Shown here: positions 1 through 8,696 of the stretch, piece after piece
How positions within the stretch are numbered: position 1 is the stretch's first letter
Layout of the letters: the number at the start of each line of letters is the position of its first letter
NCBI GenBank assembly: GCA_028820215.1
Contig: JAPPKD010000287.1
Location: forward strand, 1 to 64,000
DNA: 64,000 nt
From: Spirochaetaceae bacterium
GTDB lineage: Bacteria; Spirochaetota; Spirochaetia; SZUA-6; Bin103
Reading direction: 5' to 3'
Position numbers and translations under genes: made by a program
The notes under the pieces: generated by a model
What the model saw: the letters and a program-made list of their open reading frames with translations, nothing else
Told to the model about the DNA's origin: nothing
The model's database searches: none

Positions 1-1
1 T

Positions 2-379
2 CGACCCGTTGCCGAAATCTGCCGAACGAACTACCCTACGCCTGAACAGTTACGACTGATCAACATCAGCCGGGAGGGACAAACAGTCATCAGGGACGTC
101 GTCCGCGCCGCCCTGAGACGTATCGAACGCGGCCCCGAAGGCATACCCGTCAAGCTCTATCCGTTTACTCGTGAGGCGATCGAGAACGCGCCCGCGATGA
201 TCGTCATCGACCCGCGACTCTCAGCGGGCCGTCCGGTCATTGCCGGCACCGGTCTCGCCACTCAGGTCATCTTCGAGCGTTACAAGGCGGGTGAATCAGT
301 CAAAGAGTTGGCTCACGATTATGAGCGTTCAGACGCCGAAATCGAAGAAGCGATCCGGTGCGAAGCCCTCGCGGCATGA
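2..379 (+). CDS. DUF433 antitoxin (VapB45-like), 5' partial
   Basis: The reading frame is open from the left edge, so the N-terminus lies outside the window. The visible 125 residues begin with a segment typical of these proteins (GPEGIPVKLYPFTRE), followed by a DUF433 domain starting near base 197 (IVIDPRLSAGRPVIAGTG) and ending in a helical AEIEEAIRCE tail. DUF433 proteins are known as antitoxins paired with PIN-like toxins, for example VapB45 with VapC45. The stop codon overlaps an ATG (ATGA at 376-379) that begins the damaged toxin gene, which supports a bicistronic toxin-antitoxin unit. An internal ATG at 197 would give only the DUF433 core; the homologous upstream residues argue for the longer form. 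Confidence 0.8.
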   Translation, partial: RPVAEICRTNYPTPEQLRLINISREGQTVIRDVVRAALRRIERGPEGIPVKLYPFTREAIENAPAMIVIDPRLSAGRPVIAGTGLATQVIFERYKAGESVKELAHDYERSDAEIEEAIRCEALAA

Positions 380-808
380 AGAACCGACCCTCTTTCTGGA
401 TCGCAATCTCGGCCGGCACGTGATCGCAGACCGGCTTCGCGCGGAAGGAGTGACGGTCGAGGTTCATGACGATCACCTTGCTCAAGATGCTCCGGACGAC
501 GAGTGGATCGCCCTTGCCGGACGAGAGCGATGGGTCGTGATCACCAAGGACAAGAACATCCGTACAGGGCTGCCGAGATCGAGGCGATCAAGGCGCATTC
601 GGCGCGAGTCGTGGTGATCAGAGTGAAGAATGCGACCGCGACGGACATCGCCGACGTGCTGCTGACGGGGCGACATCGGATCAGAAGATTCGCGGCAAAG
701 ACGCCGGCACCATTCGTGGCCGGAATCGATCGCTACGCCAAGGTCACGGTATATCGACTCTCTGATCTCATGGCCGAGCACATCCCAAGCACGACTCCGG
801 CTCCCTAG
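376..808 (+). pseudogene. PIN-like toxin (VapC45-type), frameshifted
   Basis: Two reading frames together encode one PIN-like toxin. The first part (bases 378 to about 560) reads EEPTLFLDRNLGRHVIADRL and ends with the acidic WVVITKDKNIR strand. The second part, in another frame from about 561, reads YRAAEIEAIKAHSARVVVIR and runs to the TAG at 806. One missing base at about 561 breaks the frame. A second missing base just after the ATG at 376 would be needed to join the start to the domain. The position directly behind a DUF433 antitoxin fits a VapBC45-type pair. The gene is either inactivated or affected by sequencing error; the family call rests on the N-terminal LDRN motif, the late acidic motif and the pairing. 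Confidence 0.65.
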
Positions 809-854
809 TCACAACCTCCCAATCGAGTGCGTCCGTCACAAGCCGTGCAGGCGG

Positions 855-1769
855 CTACCGGGCAGGTTCGCTTGATCCTCCATGCACGTCGCCGGGGGCG
901 CTCGGCCGCTCCGACTGGCTCCACGGCATCGGCATGGTCGGCGGCGTCGCGTGGTGGTCGCCGCGCGGCGGCTTGGGGCGGGCGCGGAACTCGCTGATCA
1001 TGCGCGCGAGCTGCCGCGACGCCTCGCGCACGGCGCGCTCGCCCTTCTCCTTCGTGGCCAGCGTCGGCTCGCCCAGCACCCCGGTGTCGCTGTAGGAGGC
1101 GGTCCACGAGGTCACGTTGCCGGGTCCGTGGCCGTACAGGTCGGTGTAGAGGAAATCCGACTCGTAACGGTGGTACGCGATCTTCCCGTCGGCGATCAGG
1201 TCCTTGCGCACGTCATCCTCTGCCAGGTAGAGGTAGACGGAGGTCTCCAGCTCGCAGGCGTGGGCGATGCCGCCCGGGAAGCGGCTTTCGCGCCAGCTCG
1301 GCATGAACTCCGGATCCACCGAAAGGAGCTGCCACCACGAGGGCGCCATGCACTCGGCGTCGGTCTCCAGGTTCACCCGGCGCGCGGCCAGGTCCAGGTT
1401 GGGCATGTTGGAGCCGTGGCCGTTGAGGAAGACGATCTTCTTGAAGCCGTGGTAGGCGAGGCTGGCGCCGATGTCGACGATGCACTTGATGAAGTGCTCC
1501 CAGTGGATGCTGGTGGTGCCGGGGAAGTCCATCACGTGCGCCGCGTACCCGTGCACGAAGGGGTGCATGACCAGCACCTCATCCGGAATCAGCCGCGCCG
1601 CCGCCTCGGCGACCCCGCGCGGGCACACCACGTCCACGTCCAGGGGAAGGTGCGGCCCGTGCTGCTCGGTCGATCCCACCGGGCAGATCACCACCCGCGC
1701 CTGCTTCACCGCCTCGTTGATCTCCGGCCAAGTCAGCTTCTCGTAGCGCCACGACTCAGATCGAGCCAT
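855..1769 (-). CDS. Creatininase family amidohydrolase
   Basis: A 304-residue protein of the creatininase (creatinine amidohydrolase) family, metal-dependent enzymes that hydrolyse cyclic or linear amides. The N-terminal motif GSTEQHGPHLPLDVD (residues 32-46) supplies the expected ligands E35, H37 and D46. NGHGSN lies at 116-121, and HACELETS (170-177) carries the C-terminal glutamate. The length is slightly above the usual 240-270 because of a Pro/Arg-rich, low-complexity tail. The ATG overlaps the 3' end of the upstream GH38 gene by 14 bases, so the two are probably co-transcribed. The substrate cannot be read from sequence: members include creatininase, MftE-like peptidases and FAPy deformylases. 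Confidence 0.85.
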   Translation of the reverse strand: MARSESWRYEKLTWPEINEAVKQARVVICPVGSTEQHGPHLPLDVDVVCPRGVAEAAARLIPDEVLVMHPFVHGYAAHVMDFPGTTSIHWEHFIKCIVDIGASLAYHGFKKIVFLNGHGSNMPNLDLAARRVNLETDAECMAPSWWQLLSVDPEFMPSWRESRFPGGIAHACELETSVYLYLAEDDVRKDLIADGKIAYHRYESDFLYTDLYGHGPGNVTSWTASYSDTGVLGEPTLATKEKGERAVREASRQLARMISEFRARPKPPRGDHHATPPTMPMPWSQSERPSAPGDVHGGSSEPAR

Positions 1770-4710
1770 CGAAACCCTCCACGTGTAGTCTCACGGTGAC
1801 CAGACCGTACGGCGGAATCGGCGCCTCTGCCACCCCGTCGCGCACGGGCAGCCGCTCCCGGTCGTTCTCCAGCAGGTCGCACCGCCACGCGGCTGTGACC
1901 GGACGCGTAGGCCCGCCGAGGCGCGCCGCTGCCGGCCGGCCGGCGACCTCGCGCAGCCGCACGACCAGGCCGCGGTCACGGTCGCCCGGCCACTCCTCGG
2001 CGCGCTTGATCGCCTGCACCACCACCGACGGATCGGTGTCGACCTCCATCAGGCGCCCGGCCGGCGCGCGGCGGTCGATCGACGGCCCGCCCGACTCCGC
2101 GTCCACGTCGCGCGCCGCGTCACGCTCCGCGTCGGGAACCTTGTCCTCATTGCGCAGGTCGGTCGAATCGCCCGCCGGGGGCGTCACCCAGGCCGGCAGC
2201 TCCTGGTGGCAGCGCAGGCCGAAGCGGGTCGCCCGCACCGGGTCGAACGGGCCGGCGTGGCTGGTCAGGCAGAAGTCCAGGTCCAGGAAGCCGTCCTGCC
2301 AGCTCTCGGCTCCCTGGAACAGCGGCGCGTTGGTGTTCTCCAGGTTGTCGAGCACGTAGAAGAACAGCGCCCCGTCGCGCGGCTCGTAGCAGACGTCCTC
2401 CCAGGCGTGGGTGCGGATGCCGCCCACCTCCACCACCGCCGGGCCGATCGGACTGACCACCGCCGTGAGTCCGTCGTCGCCGACGGCCACGAACCGGTTC
2501 AGCCCGGTGAAGCCCGTGAACGAGCCGGGGAGCTGGTCGCGTCCCAGGCGGATCACGGCGTTGGCGACCTCGCAGTGCACGGCCGGGTCCGGGATCGCCA
2601 GGGGCAGGCCCAGGTAGCCCTCCTCCTTGCCCAGGGTCTCCTCCTTGCGCAGCCGGTTGCGGAAGCGCACCAGCTGTTCGCCGGCGTACAGGCTCACCTC
2701 CTGGATGAGCCGGCAGGAGACCCCGTCCAGCTCCAGCTCCGATTCCAGCTCCAGCGCCGCCATCACCGGCCCCGCGTGGCGCACGCGGCAGGCCGTCACC
2801 CGGGTGCGGGCGGAGCGCACCAGCCAGTCGCGCTCCGGGATGCGGCCCATCACCGTGCGCTCGCCGCCGAATGCCGTCCATGTCGGATCGTGCGCGAGCA
2901 GGCGTCCGCGCATGGTGTACAGGTCGTCGTGGAAGCGCGGCGCCACGCGCCGGTAGATGAACTGACCGGCGCCGTGCCCGGCCTGGGGGCAGAGCAGATC
3001 GCGCCCCTGTTCCTTGTCCACGATCGACGTCACGCCGCGCTCCGGCGTCACGCCGATCGCGTACCAGCGGTTCTCCAGCGTCCCCTCGGAGGCGTGCAGC
3101 TCGCCGTCCTCCCGGGTGCCGGAGCCCCGGTCGGGCACGACCACCACCGTGTCCCAGCCCAGCGGCTCCACGCATGGGGTGCGGAAGCAGACTTCGTAGC
3201 CCATGTGATCGCCGCGGGTGACCTGCGCCGGCAGCTCCGTTCCGGTGGCGGGGTGCAGCATGCGCACCTCGCGCCGCTGATCCTGCCGCCAGCCGCGGTC
3301 CTTGACGAACACGGTGAGGTGCTCGCCGCGCGCCCAGCCGGAAGGGTTGAGCACCCGGATCGCGGGACCGCGTTCGTCGGGGCCTGCGCCCAGCAGCGCA
3401 ACGAGCCGCGTCAGCAACCGGCGCGAGCCGTGGTCGGAGGCCTGCGCGAAGGCGCGCTTGTCCGCCCACGTGGAGCGCGAGAAATCCCAGGCACGCTCGA
3501 AGCGGCGCGCGTCGGCCTGCGGCTGGAACCGCTCCCACTGCCACTGCGAGCTGCCGTAGGTGTGCTCGGTGAACAGCAGCAGGTTCTCCTGGATCGCATC
3601 CAGCTCCGCGCGCGGATACGGGGGCGCGTCGGCGCGCGCCGCCGGCAGCAGCGCGGCCAGCCGTTCGGCCACGTTCCAGGTCGCCGCGGCGCGGCGCTTG
3701 GCGATGAAGGCGTCGGCGTAGGTCAGGGGGTCGTCGGCCCACGCACCGGTGAAGTCTCCGCGCACGGCCGGCACGGAGGCGGCCGGCCGCGCTCGGGCGA
3801 TCTCGTCCATGAACGCCGCCGGCGTGGCCAGCACCACGTCGTGCTCGTCGACGTGGTCCCGGTACCAGCGCACCCCGTCCAGCAGGTGGGTGAGCACCGG
3901 TCCGTTGTCGTAGCCGATCACCAGGTGCACGGCCGTGTACGGGTAGCGGTCGCCGAGCGCGCGGTGCCAGGCGGCGATCTCCCGCAGCCGCTCCGCCACG
4001 GTGTCGCGCTGCAGGAAGCAGGCCGCGGACTTGTCGTAGTAGAAGTCGTGCAGCTCCGGCCCGCCGTACAGGTTGACCAGCACGCCCGAGCCGTCCGGCG
4101 ACTCCCACCGGAAGATGGGCGGCACGTCGGCGTGGTACAGGTTGTCCTTGTAGGCGCCGCGCCAGAACATCAGGTAGTCGACGCCGCTTGCGGCCAGCAC
4201 CTGCGGCAGGCCCCAGGTCACGCCCGGCATGTCGCTCAGGATCGCGGTGCGCGCACGGATGCCGAACTCGTCGGCCAGGACGCGGTTGGCGAGCGTGCAG
4301 ACGCGTGTCATCTCCTCGCCGTCGATCTGCTCGTACTCCAGGTTGGCGTAGGTCGCGCACAGCTCGACGTGGCCGGCGCGCACCGCCTCCGCCAGCGCGC
4401 GCACGCGGCCCGGGTCGCGCAGCTCGCGGTACGCCTGGAAGAAGATCGACGCCTCCAGGGTCCAGCGGAAGCCGCGCTCGACCGCCTGCAGCGCCTGGTC
4501 CAGACCGTCCGCCCAGCCGGCGCGCACCGCGTCCAGCCGGTCGGTATAGCCGTGGTCGGCGTGGCAGGTGTGGGAGACGAAGAACGTGAAGCGTTCGCTC
4601 GCCGGTGCCGCGTCAGCCTCCCTTGCCCGCGCGCTCCATCCTGGCCCAGGTGTCGCGCAGGCCGATGGTGCGGTTGAACACCGGCCGCTCCGGCGTGGCG
4701 TCGCGCGCAT
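1756..4710 (-). CDS. Glycoside hydrolase family 38 (alpha-mannosidase-like)
   Basis: A large GH38-type protein of about 950 residues. Similarity starts abruptly at base ~4600 with FFVSHTCHADHGYTD, the N-terminal metal-site strand (H-x-D-x-G-Y-T-D in this branch). It continues with SDMPGVTWGLPQVL, whose Asp is the likely nucleophile, DYLMFWRGAYK, and a long beta-rich C-terminal half. Such enzymes cleave alpha-mannosides; this branch may act on other sugars. The start is unresolved. No ATG, GTG or TTG occurs in frame between the glnS stop (4613) and the conserved strand. The nearest ATG is at 4710, inside glnS in another frame. A non-standard start or a small indel near 4620 is possible. The 3' end overlaps the creatininase gene. 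Confidence 0.8.
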   Translation of the reverse strand: MRATPRRSGRCSTAPSACATPGPGWSARAREADAAPASERFTFFVSHTCHADHGYTDRLDAVRAGWADGLDQALQAVERGFRWTLEASIFFQAYRELRDPGRVRALAEAVRAGHVELCATYANLEYEQIDGEEMTRVCTLANRVLADEFGIRARTAILSDMPGVTWGLPQVLAASGVDYLMFWRGAYKDNLYHADVPPIFRWESPDGSGVLVNLYGGPELHDFYYDKSAACFLQRDTVAERLREIAAWHRALGDRYPYTAVHLVIGYDNGPVLTHLLDGVRWYRDHVDEHDVVLATPAAFMDEIARARPAASVPAVRGDFTGAWADDPLTYADAFIAKRRAAATWNVAERLAALLPAARADAPPYPRAELDAIQENLLLFTEHTYGSSQWQWERFQPQADARRFERAWDFSRSTWADKRAFAQASDHGSRRLLTRLVALLGAGPDERGPAIRVLNPSGWARGEHLTVFVKDRGWRQDQRREVRMLHPATGTELPAQVTRGDHMGYEVCFRTPCVEPLGWDTVVVVPDRGSGTREDGELHASEGTLENRWYAIGVTPERGVTSIVDKEQGRDLLCPQAGHGAGQFIYRRVAPRFHDDLYTMRGRLLAHDPTWTAFGGERTVMGRIPERDWLVRSARTRVTACRVRHAGPVMAALELESELELDGVSCRLIQEVSLYAGEQLVRFRNRLRKEETLGKEEGYLGLPLAIPDPAVHCEVANAVIRLGRDQLPGSFTGFTGLNRFVAVGDDGLTAVVSPIGPAVVEVGGIRTHAWEDVCYEPRDGALFFYVLDNLENTNAPLFQGAESWQDGFLDLDFCLTSHAGPFDPVRATRFGLRCHQELPAWVTPPAGDSTDLRNEDKVPDAERDAARDVDAESGGPSIDRRAPAGRLMEVDTDPSVVVQAIKRAEEWPGDRDRGLVVRLREVAGRPAAARLGGPTRPVTAAWRCDLLENDRERLPVRDGVAEAPIPPYGLVTVRLHVEGFDGSI

Positions 4711-6325
4711 CCAGGCAGAAGTAGCCGTTGCGGATGAACTGCACGGGAGCCGACGGCTCCGCCTCGGCCAGGCCCGGCTCCAGCTTGCAGCCGGTGAGCA
4801 CGCGCAGCGCGTCCGGGTTGAGGTGGTCGCGCCAGTCCTCACCCTCGGCCAGGTCCTTCATGTCCTCCTTGGTGAACAGGCGGTCGTAGAGGCGGACCTC
4901 GGCGTCCAGCGCGTGCGCGGCGGACACCCAGTGCAGGGTGCCGCGTACCCTGCGGCCGTCGGCGGTGCCGCCGCCGCGGGAGGCGGGATCGTAGGTGCAG
5001 CGGAGTTCCGTGGGGCGGCCGTCAGCGTCGCGCACCACCTCGTCGCAGGTGACGTAGTAGGCGTGCTTGAGCCGCACCTCCCGTCCCACCGCCAGCCGGA
5101 ACCACTTGCGCGGCGGATCGTCGCGGTAGTCGTCGCGCTCGACGTACAGCTCACCGCTGAACGGGACCATCCGGGTGCCGGCCGACGCCTCCTCGGGGTT
5201 GTTCTCGCACTCGACCTCCTCGACCTGCCCTGCCGGATAGTTGGTGATGACCAGCCGGATCGGGTCCAGCACGCCCATCACGCGCGGCGCGGTGCGGTTG
5301 AGGTGCTCGCGCAGGCGGGACTCGAACATCTCTATCTGCACCAGCACCTGCGTCTTGCTCAGGCCCACGTCGGTCGCGAAGCGGCGCAGCGCCGCCGGCG
5401 GCACGCCGCGCCGGCGCAGCGCGGCGATGGTCGGCAGCCGCGGGTCGTCCCAGCCGGTCACGTCGCCGGCCTCCACCATCTCCTTGAGGCGGCGCTTGCC
5501 GGTCATGACGTGCGAGATGTAGAGGTGGTTGTACTCGATCTGGCGCGACGGAAAGATGCCGAGCGCCTCGATGAACCAGTCATACAGCGGCCGGTGCGTC
5601 TCGTACTCCAGCGTGCACAGGGAGTGGGTCACCCCCTCGATCGAGTCGGACTGGCCGTGCGCCCAGTCGTAGGTCGGATAGATGCACCAGCGGTCGCCGG
5701 TGCGGTGATGGGCGGTGCGCATGATCCGGTACATCACCGGGTCGCGCAGGTAGACGTTGGGCGCGGCCATGTCGATTTTCGCCCGCAGGACGCACTCGCC
5801 TTCCTCGAACTCGCCGGCGCGCATGCTCCGGAACAGGTCCAGGTTCTCGGCCACCGGGCGGTCGCGGTGGGGGCTGTCGCGGCCGGCCGACTGCGCGACG
5901 CCGCGGTATTCGATGATCTCTTCCGCGGTCAGGTGGTCGACGTAGGCCTGGCCGGCTTCGATGAGCTGCACGGCCAGCTCGTAGAGCCGCTCGAAGTAGT
6001 CGGAAGCGTAGTACTCGCGCTCACCCCAGTCGAAGCCCAGCCAGCGGATGTCGGTCTTGATCTGCTCGACGTAGTGGGTGTCCTCCCGCTCGGGGTTGGT
6101 GTCGTCGTAGCGCAGGGCGCACACGCCGCCGAACTCGGCGGCGACGCCGAAGTTGACGCAGATCGCCTTGACGTGGCCGATGTGAAGGTAGCCGGAGGGC
6201 TCCGGCGGGAAGCGGGTCTGCACCCGGCCGTCGTAGCGCCCGGACTCCACGTCGCGCCTGACCGCGGCGCGGACGAAGTCAGCACCGGCGGCCTCCGCTG
6301 CCGGCGTGTTGGCGGAATCGCTCAC
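4613..6325 (-). CDS. glnS: Glutaminyl-tRNA synthetase
   Basis: A class I glutaminyl-tRNA synthetase of 570 residues that charges tRNA-Gln with glutamine. FPPEPSGYLHIGHVKAI (about 39-55) contains the HIGH motif. RYDDTNPEREDTHYVEQI and IRWLGFDWGE are GlnRS hallmarks, and the C-terminal beta-barrel anticodon-binding domain is complete. The KMSKS loop reads MTGKRRL where many GlnRS have MSKRKL, a mild deviation. The start is the GTG at 6325, which overlaps the stop of the preceding methyltransferase (GTGA). Upstream in-frame codons inside the methyltransferase lack similarity. A dedicated GlnRS means this organism need not make Gln-tRNA by the indirect amidotransferase route. Confidence 0.95.
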   Translation of the reverse strand: MSDSANTPAAEAAGADFVRAAVRRDVESGRYDGRVQTRFPPEPSGYLHIGHVKAICVNFGVAAEFGGVCALRYDDTNPEREDTHYVEQIKTDIRWLGFDWGEREYYASDYFERLYELAVQLIEAGQAYVDHLTAEEIIEYRGVAQSAGRDSPHRDRPVAENLDLFRSMRAGEFEEGECVLRAKIDMAAPNVYLRDPVMYRIMRTAHHRTGDRWCIYPTYDWAHGQSDSIEGVTHSLCTLEYETHRPLYDWFIEALGIFPSRQIEYNHLYISHVMTGKRRLKEMVEAGDVTGWDDPRLPTIAALRRRGVPPAALRRFATDVGLSKTQVLVQIEMFESRLREHLNRTAPRVMGVLDPIRLVITNYPAGQVEEVECENNPEEASAGTRMVPFSGELYVERDDYRDDPPRKWFRLAVGREVRLKHAYYVTCDEVVRDADGRPTELRCTYDPASRGGGTADGRRVRGTLHWVSAAHALDAEVRLYDRLFTKEDMKDLAEGEDWRDHLNPDALRVLTGCKLEPGLAEAEPSAPVQFIRNGYFCLDARDATPERPVFNRTIGLRDTWARMERAGKGG

Positions 6326-6963
6326 GAAGGGTTCCGGTAGGCGACGATCAGCCCGTCGCGGATCGGCACCAGGGAGACGGTCCAGCCGCGGTCGGCCGTG
6401 ATCATCCCGGTGAAGCGCCGTATCCCCTCGGTGTCCTCGGAGCGGTCGGCGTCGTCGAAGATCTTCCCGAACCACAGCATGTTGTCGATGATCAGCACGC
6501 CGCCGGGCCGCAGCTTCTCCTCGATCACGGGGAGCGAGTCCGGGTACATGCGCTTGTCGATGTCGTTGAAGATCACGTCGTAGGGGCCGTCGGCCTCGCG
6601 CAGGGCGGCCACCGCCTCGCCCACGTGGTAGCGGACGATGCCGTCGTAGCCAAGCGCCGACAGGTGTCGGCGGGCGCGGGCGGACAGCCCCTCATCCCAG
6701 ACGACGTGCTGGACGGTGCCGCCGCCGTTCTCCTGCACGGCGCGCGCGAACCACGCGGTCGAGTAGCCGAATCCGGAGCCCAGCTCGAACACGGAGCGGG
6801 CGCCGATCATGCGGGAGATCTGGTAGCAGAGCTGGCCGGAGGCCGGCCCGACGATCGGGAAGCCGACCTCGCGGGCGTGCTCCTCCATGCGGGCGAGCTC
6901 CGCGGGGCGGTCCGGAACGAGGTCGTCGAGGTAGCCGCGTACCTCGGGAGAGATCGGGTCCAT
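6322..6963 (-). CDS. SAM-dependent O-methyltransferase
   Basis: A 213-residue class I methyltransferase of the small O-methyltransferase type (catechol/caffeoyl-CoA-like family). SAM motif I is FELGSGFGYSTAW at about residues 59-71. YDVIFNDIDKRMYPDSLP supplies the following acidic motif, and LRPGGVLIIDNMLWFGKI is the characteristic metal/substrate loop. The ATG at 6963 is chosen because the upstream extension is Cys/Ala-rich and unlike the family. Its TGA overlaps the GTG of glnS, so the two genes are translationally coupled. The methyl acceptor is unknown. Confidence 0.85.
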   Translation of the reverse strand: MDPISPEVRGYLDDLVPDRPAELARMEEHAREVGFPIVGPASGQLCYQISRMIGARSVFELGSGFGYSTAWFARAVQENGGGTVQHVVWDEGLSARARRHLSALGYDGIVRYHVGEAVAALREADGPYDVIFNDIDKRMYPDSLPVIEEKLRPGGVLIIDNMLWFGKIFDDADRSEDTEGIRRFTGMITADRGWTVSLVPIRDGLIVAYRNPS

Positions 6964-7012
6964 GCGGCAATGCTCCCCGCTCGGCGCGCGGCATGCAAGC
7001 GGCGCGCCCGAC

Positions 7013-7777
7013 TCAGTCCATGCGCATGCCGCCGTTGACGGCCAGGGTGCTGCCGGTGACATAGGAGGCAGCCTCGGAGGCCAGGAACAGTACCGCCCCG
7101 GCGCAGTCGGCGGGCTGGCCCAGCCGCTTGGCGGCCGTGGTCAGGCGCAGCGCCTCCAGCGTCTCGGGCGTGTTGGTGCGCTCGTGGATGGCCGTCAGGA
7201 TCACGCCGGGGGCGACGCTGTTGACGGTGATGCCGGCCGGGCCGAACTCCTTGGCCAGGCTGCGGGTCATCGCCGACAGGCCGCCCTTGGCGGCCACGTA
7301 GGCGGTGGCCCCTCCCCCGCCGCCGGTATGGGCGGAGATCGAGGAGATGTTGATGATCCTGCCCCAGCCGCGTTCGCGCATGGCCGGGGCCAGCAGGCGG
7401 CTGGTCAGCATCGCCGCGGTGAGGTCGAGCGCCAGCGTGTCGTGCCAGGCGGACAGCGGCGCCTCCAGCAGGGGCCGCATGTCGAGGACATCGCCGGCGT
7501 TGTTGACCAGGATGTCGATCGGCCCGCCCAGGCGCGCCGCGGCCTCCGTACAGAGATGCTCGACCTGCCGCGGGTCGGTGAGGTCGGCGGCGATCGCCGC
7601 AACCGGCGCGTGGGCAGCGCGCGCGGCGAGCTCCGCGGCGGCGTCCGCGCTGGAGCGGTAGCCGATCGCGACCGCGGCGCCGTTGTCCAAGATCGCCTCG
7701 CTGATGGCGCGGCCGATGCCGGTGGCGCCGCCGGTGACCAGGGCGCGGCGGCCGCGCAGGTCGACGTGCAGATCCAT
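7013..7777 (-). CDS. SDR family oxidoreductase (FabG-like)
   Basis: A classical short-chain dehydrogenase/reductase of 254 residues. The nucleotide-binding motif TGGATGIG is at 15-22, VNNAG at 91-95, and the catalytic residues are S146, Y160 and K164. The downstream GITVNSVAPGVILTAIHERT and the C-terminal YVTGSTLAVNGGMRMD are typical of 3-oxoacyl-ACP reductase and sugar/alcohol dehydrogenases. The NAD(P)-dependent substrate is not predictable. The gene is divergent from the next SDR, with only 42 bases between the start codons, so any promoters must overlap. A glycine-rich stretch (TGGGGGATAY) before the catalytic Tyr is unusual but in frame. Confidence 0.88.
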   Translation of the reverse strand: MDLHVDLRGRRALVTGGATGIGRAISEAILDNGAAVAIGYRSSADAAAELAARAAHAPVAAIAADLTDPRQVEHLCTEAAARLGGPIDILVNNAGDVLDMRPLLEAPLSAWHDTLALDLTAAMLTSRLLAPAMRERGWGRIINISSISAHTGGGGGATAYVAAKGGLSAMTRSLAKEFGPAGITVNSVAPGVILTAIHERTNTPETLEALRLTTAAKRLGQPADCAGAVLFLASEAASYVTGSTLAVNGGMRMD

Positions 7778-7819
7778 CGCGTACTCCTTCTCGGGTTATC
7801 CTCGCATGGAGACGATGGT

Positions 7820-8650
7820 ATGAAGGAGCGAAAGGCGATCGAGGGGCGCTTCGCCGGCAAGGTGGCGGTCGTGACCGGCGGGTCGGCCGGCATCGGCCGC
7901 GCCGTCGTCGAGCAGCTCTGCGCGGAGGGCGCGGCAGTGGCCTTCTCCGGGATCGAGCCCGATCTGGTCGAGCAGGCCGTGCGCGACCTTGTCGGGCAGG
8001 GGCACCAGGTGGCGGCGTGTTGCGGCGACCATGCCGAGGAGGCCTTCTGCCGGCGGCTCGTGCGGGAGGCGACCGAACGCTGGGGCCGGCTGCACTACCT
8101 GGTGAACAACGCGTTCTCGTTCATCGCCTCCGGGCTCGGCACCGACCGGGAGGCGTGGCTGCGCAGCCTGGAGGCGGGGCCGGTCGCCTACGCGACGATG
8201 GCCGACGCAGCGGCGGCCGCCATCCGCGACAGCGGCGGCGGCGCCATCGTCAACGTGTCGAGCATCTCCGCCCGGATCGCGCAGCCGGACCGCTGGACCT
8301 ACAACGCGGCGAAGGGCGCCGTGCACACCCTGACCAAGTGCATGGCGATGGACCTGGCCCGGTACGGGATCCGGGTGAACAGCGTCAGCCCCGGCTGGAT
8401 CTGGACCCGCGAGGTGCTGAAGGCCGCGGACTTGGGCGGCGGCGGGCGGGAGAAGTGGGAGCCGGTGTGGGGCCAGTACCACATGCTGGAGCGCTGCGGA
8501 GAGCCGATCGAGTGCGCGGGGCCGATCCTCTTCCTGCTCAGCGACGACGCGTCGTTCATCTCCGCGACCGACCTGCGGATCGACGGCGGCTACCTCGGCA
8601 TGGGGCCGGAAGGACTCGGCAAGGACGCGGTGTTCGCGGGCTCTGACTAG
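7820..8650 (+). CDS. SDR family oxidoreductase
   Basis: A second classical SDR of 276 residues. It has TGGSAGIG at about 19-26, VNNAF (Phe replaces the usual Gly of NNAG), NVSSISARIAQPDRWTYNAAKGA with the Ser-Tyr-Lys triad, and IRVNSVSPGWIWT. The C-terminus ATDLRIDGGYLGMGPEG fits enzymes acting on sugars or small alcohols. The ATG at 7820 follows a GGAG at 7808-7811. It is transcribed divergently from the SDR at 7013-7777. The low similarity between the two argues against a recent tandem duplication. Confidence 0.88.
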   Translation: MKERKAIEGRFAGKVAVVTGGSAGIGRAVVEQLCAEGAAVAFSGIEPDLVEQAVRDLVGQGHQVAACCGDHAEEAFCRRLVREATERWGRLHYLVNNAFSFIASGLGTDREAWLRSLEAGPVAYATMADAAAAAIRDSGGGAIVNVSSISARIAQPDRWTYNAAKGAVHTLTKCMAMDLARYGIRVNSVSPGWIWTREVLKAADLGGGGREKWEPVWGQYHMLERCGEPIECAGPILFLLSDDASFISATDLRIDGGYLGMGPEGLGKDAVFAGSD

Positions 8651-8696
8651 GTCTTGCCGCTGGCGCGGCGCCCCGACAGGGAAGTAGCATCGCCGA

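Noticed and set aside
2206..4677. An 823-codon open frame on the plus strand opposite the GH38 gene
   Set aside because: It is a mirror frame of high-GC coding DNA: His-, Val- and Gly-rich, no recognisable domain, and the minus strand encodes a clear GH38 protein.
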